Below are positions 4,961 through 5,374 of a stretch of DNA of 5,374 nt, piece after piece. The DNA comes from JAGTVB01 sp964624765. GTDB lineage: Bacteria > Pseudomonadota > Gammaproteobacteria > HK1. A program made the translations under genes and the position numbers. Within the stretch, counting starts at the first letter, position 1. Every line of letters begins with the position of its first letter. The notes beneath the pieces are model-generated. The model saw only the letters and a list, made by a program, of their open reading frames with translations, did not search any database and was not told the DNA's origin. The stretch spans positions 1 through 5,374 of the forward strand of contig CAZUZO010000182.1 in the NCBI GenBank assembly GCA_964624765.1, given 5' to 3'.

Positions 4961-5069
4961 GTCGTTCGACCGGTCCGTGAGGCGCCGTGCCTGGCGCGCC
5001 ATCGGCCCCATTAGTGAGGATGCACCGATGCCGCGCCGGTTAGCACCTCGGGCGGCCGGTCAACTCGAG
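4952..5069 (+). repeat. attC site lacking its R' box, cut by a RAYT element
   Basis: R'' GCCCAAC (4952-4958) is followed by an L'' arm, GTT-C-GACCGG-T-CCG (4964-4977), that pairs with CGGCCGGTCAAC (5053-5064). C4967 and T4974 are left extrahelical. Further inside, GGCGCG and CATCGG (4993-5005) pair with CCGATGCCGCGCC (5025-5037). A GTTRRRY box should follow at about 5070-5078. Instead there is GCGAAAAAC twice and the end of the RAYT element. The site ends the toxin cassette but is probably no longer recombinogenic. Confidence 0.7.
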
Positions 5070-5072
5070 GAA

Positions 5073-5090
5073 GCGAAAAACGCGAAAAAC
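5073..5090 (+). repeat. Tandem repeat GCGAAAAAC x2 at the RAYT boundary
   Basis: GCGAAAAAC at 5073-5081 is repeated exactly at 5082-5090. The second copy runs into the RAYT terminal repeat. It may be a partial duplication of the element end or of the target. Confidence 0.7.
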
Positions 5091-5109
5091 GGGGACAGAC
5101 CATGTTTTC
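5085..5109 (+). repeat. RAYT element terminal repeat, copy 2
   Basis: A 25-bp end with 23 matches to the inverse of 3801-3825. It lies directly behind the stop codon of the second transposase (TAG at 5111-5109) and so marks its 3' side. Confidence 0.75.
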
Positions 5110-5374
5110 TACAAGGCGAGTTCCCCTTGCCCACCGGCGTCGGTCTCCTTGCGCGGCCGTCCCGGCGATCCCTTCCCGGTTCGCCGACCGAGCAGGGCGG
5201 CGATCTGCCGCTCGAACCCCAGGCTGCCGAGCACAAAACCGCCGTTGGTGCAGTCGCGCTGGAGCAGTTCGCGGCTGAGGGCGCCCTCGAACAACCCGCG
5301 ATACGCGGCGAGACGGGCCTCAGAGGTTGTGAAAAAACCGTCGCGAGCGGCCCGAGAGCCAGGCGGACGGCGCG
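5109..5374 (-). CDS. REP-associated (RAYT/IS200-like) transposase, C-terminal part, runs off the edge
   Basis: About 87 residues of the C-terminal region of a RAYT transposase, open without stops to the right edge. The closing segment, EARLAAYRGLFEG, then CTNGGFVLGSLGFERQIAAL and LGRRTGKGSPGRPRK, is the family tail (an NG..LG..F...I...LGRR pattern followed by G.PGRPRK). It has a short ETDAGGQGELAL extension before TAG 5111-5109. The start codon and the HUH and tyrosine motifs lie outside the window, so activity cannot be judged. It has the same orientation as the defective copy at 3425-3825. The two show complementary halves, but the order (C-terminal piece upstream on this strand) means they are separate copies rather than one split gene. 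Confidence 0.8.
   Translation of the reverse strand, partial: RRPPGSRAARDGFFTTSEARLAAYRGLFEGALSRELLQRDCTNGGFVLGSLGFERQIAALLGRRTGKGSPGRPRKETDAGGQGELAL

Noticed and set aside
4700..5011. Longer antitoxin starting at ATG 5011
   Set aside because: The 29 extra residues read through the attC stem, and the recognisable antitoxin head starts at ATG 4924.

Overview
The window reads as a decayed stretch of a chromosomal integron gene-cassette array, heavily colonised by mobile elements. The organism is probably a gammaproteobacterium, less likely a betaproteobacterium. That placement rests only on the GC-rich coding style and on the mix of attC sites, group IIC introns, REP-associated (RAYT) transposases, an ISAzo13-family IS and toxin-antitoxin cassettes. 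No integrase, tRNA, rRNA or housekeeping gene is visible.

Layout. Positions 1-1810 (minus strand) are the 5' part of a group IIC intron. It is split by an ISAzo13-family insertion sequence (about 55-1392) with a TAA duplication, and it continues beyond the left edge. Within the intron, 1509-1669 is a string of short hairpins repeated twice with compensatory changes. The intron start (1810) abuts the right half of an attC site (1811-1863), the known target type of group IIC-attC introns. Next comes a cassette region holding a MITE-like element (1904-2082) and a plus-strand toxin-antitoxin pair (2096-2332 and 2329-2625), then a probable attC left part and a second hairpin string (2679-2801). 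From 2849 to about 3424 (minus strand) lie the domain V and the broken reverse transcriptase/maturase tail of a second group IIC intron. It is fused to a defective RAYT transposase (about 3425-3825).

The right part carries a 5'-truncated cassette ORF (to 4139) and a textbook intact attC (4199-4303). A second toxin-antitoxin pair follows on the minus strand (toxin 4398-4703, antitoxin 4700-4924), then another attC (4952-about 5069) that loses its last box at the end of a second RAYT element (5085 to the right edge).

How it fits together. Cassettes run left to right, as shown by attC polarity, and both introns lie on the opposite strand, as expected for bottom-strand attC insertion. Both toxin-antitoxin pairs share an unusual layout. 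The -10 hexamer sits 7-8 nt before the antitoxin ATG, which suggests leaderless mRNA. The toxin TTG start overlaps the antitoxin stop as TTGA. Such pairs are thought to stabilise large cassette arrays. The ISAzo13 transposase needs a -1 frameshift at A AAA AAC, programmed or mutational. Family assignments come from reading the translations and secondary structures by eye; no database search was possible.
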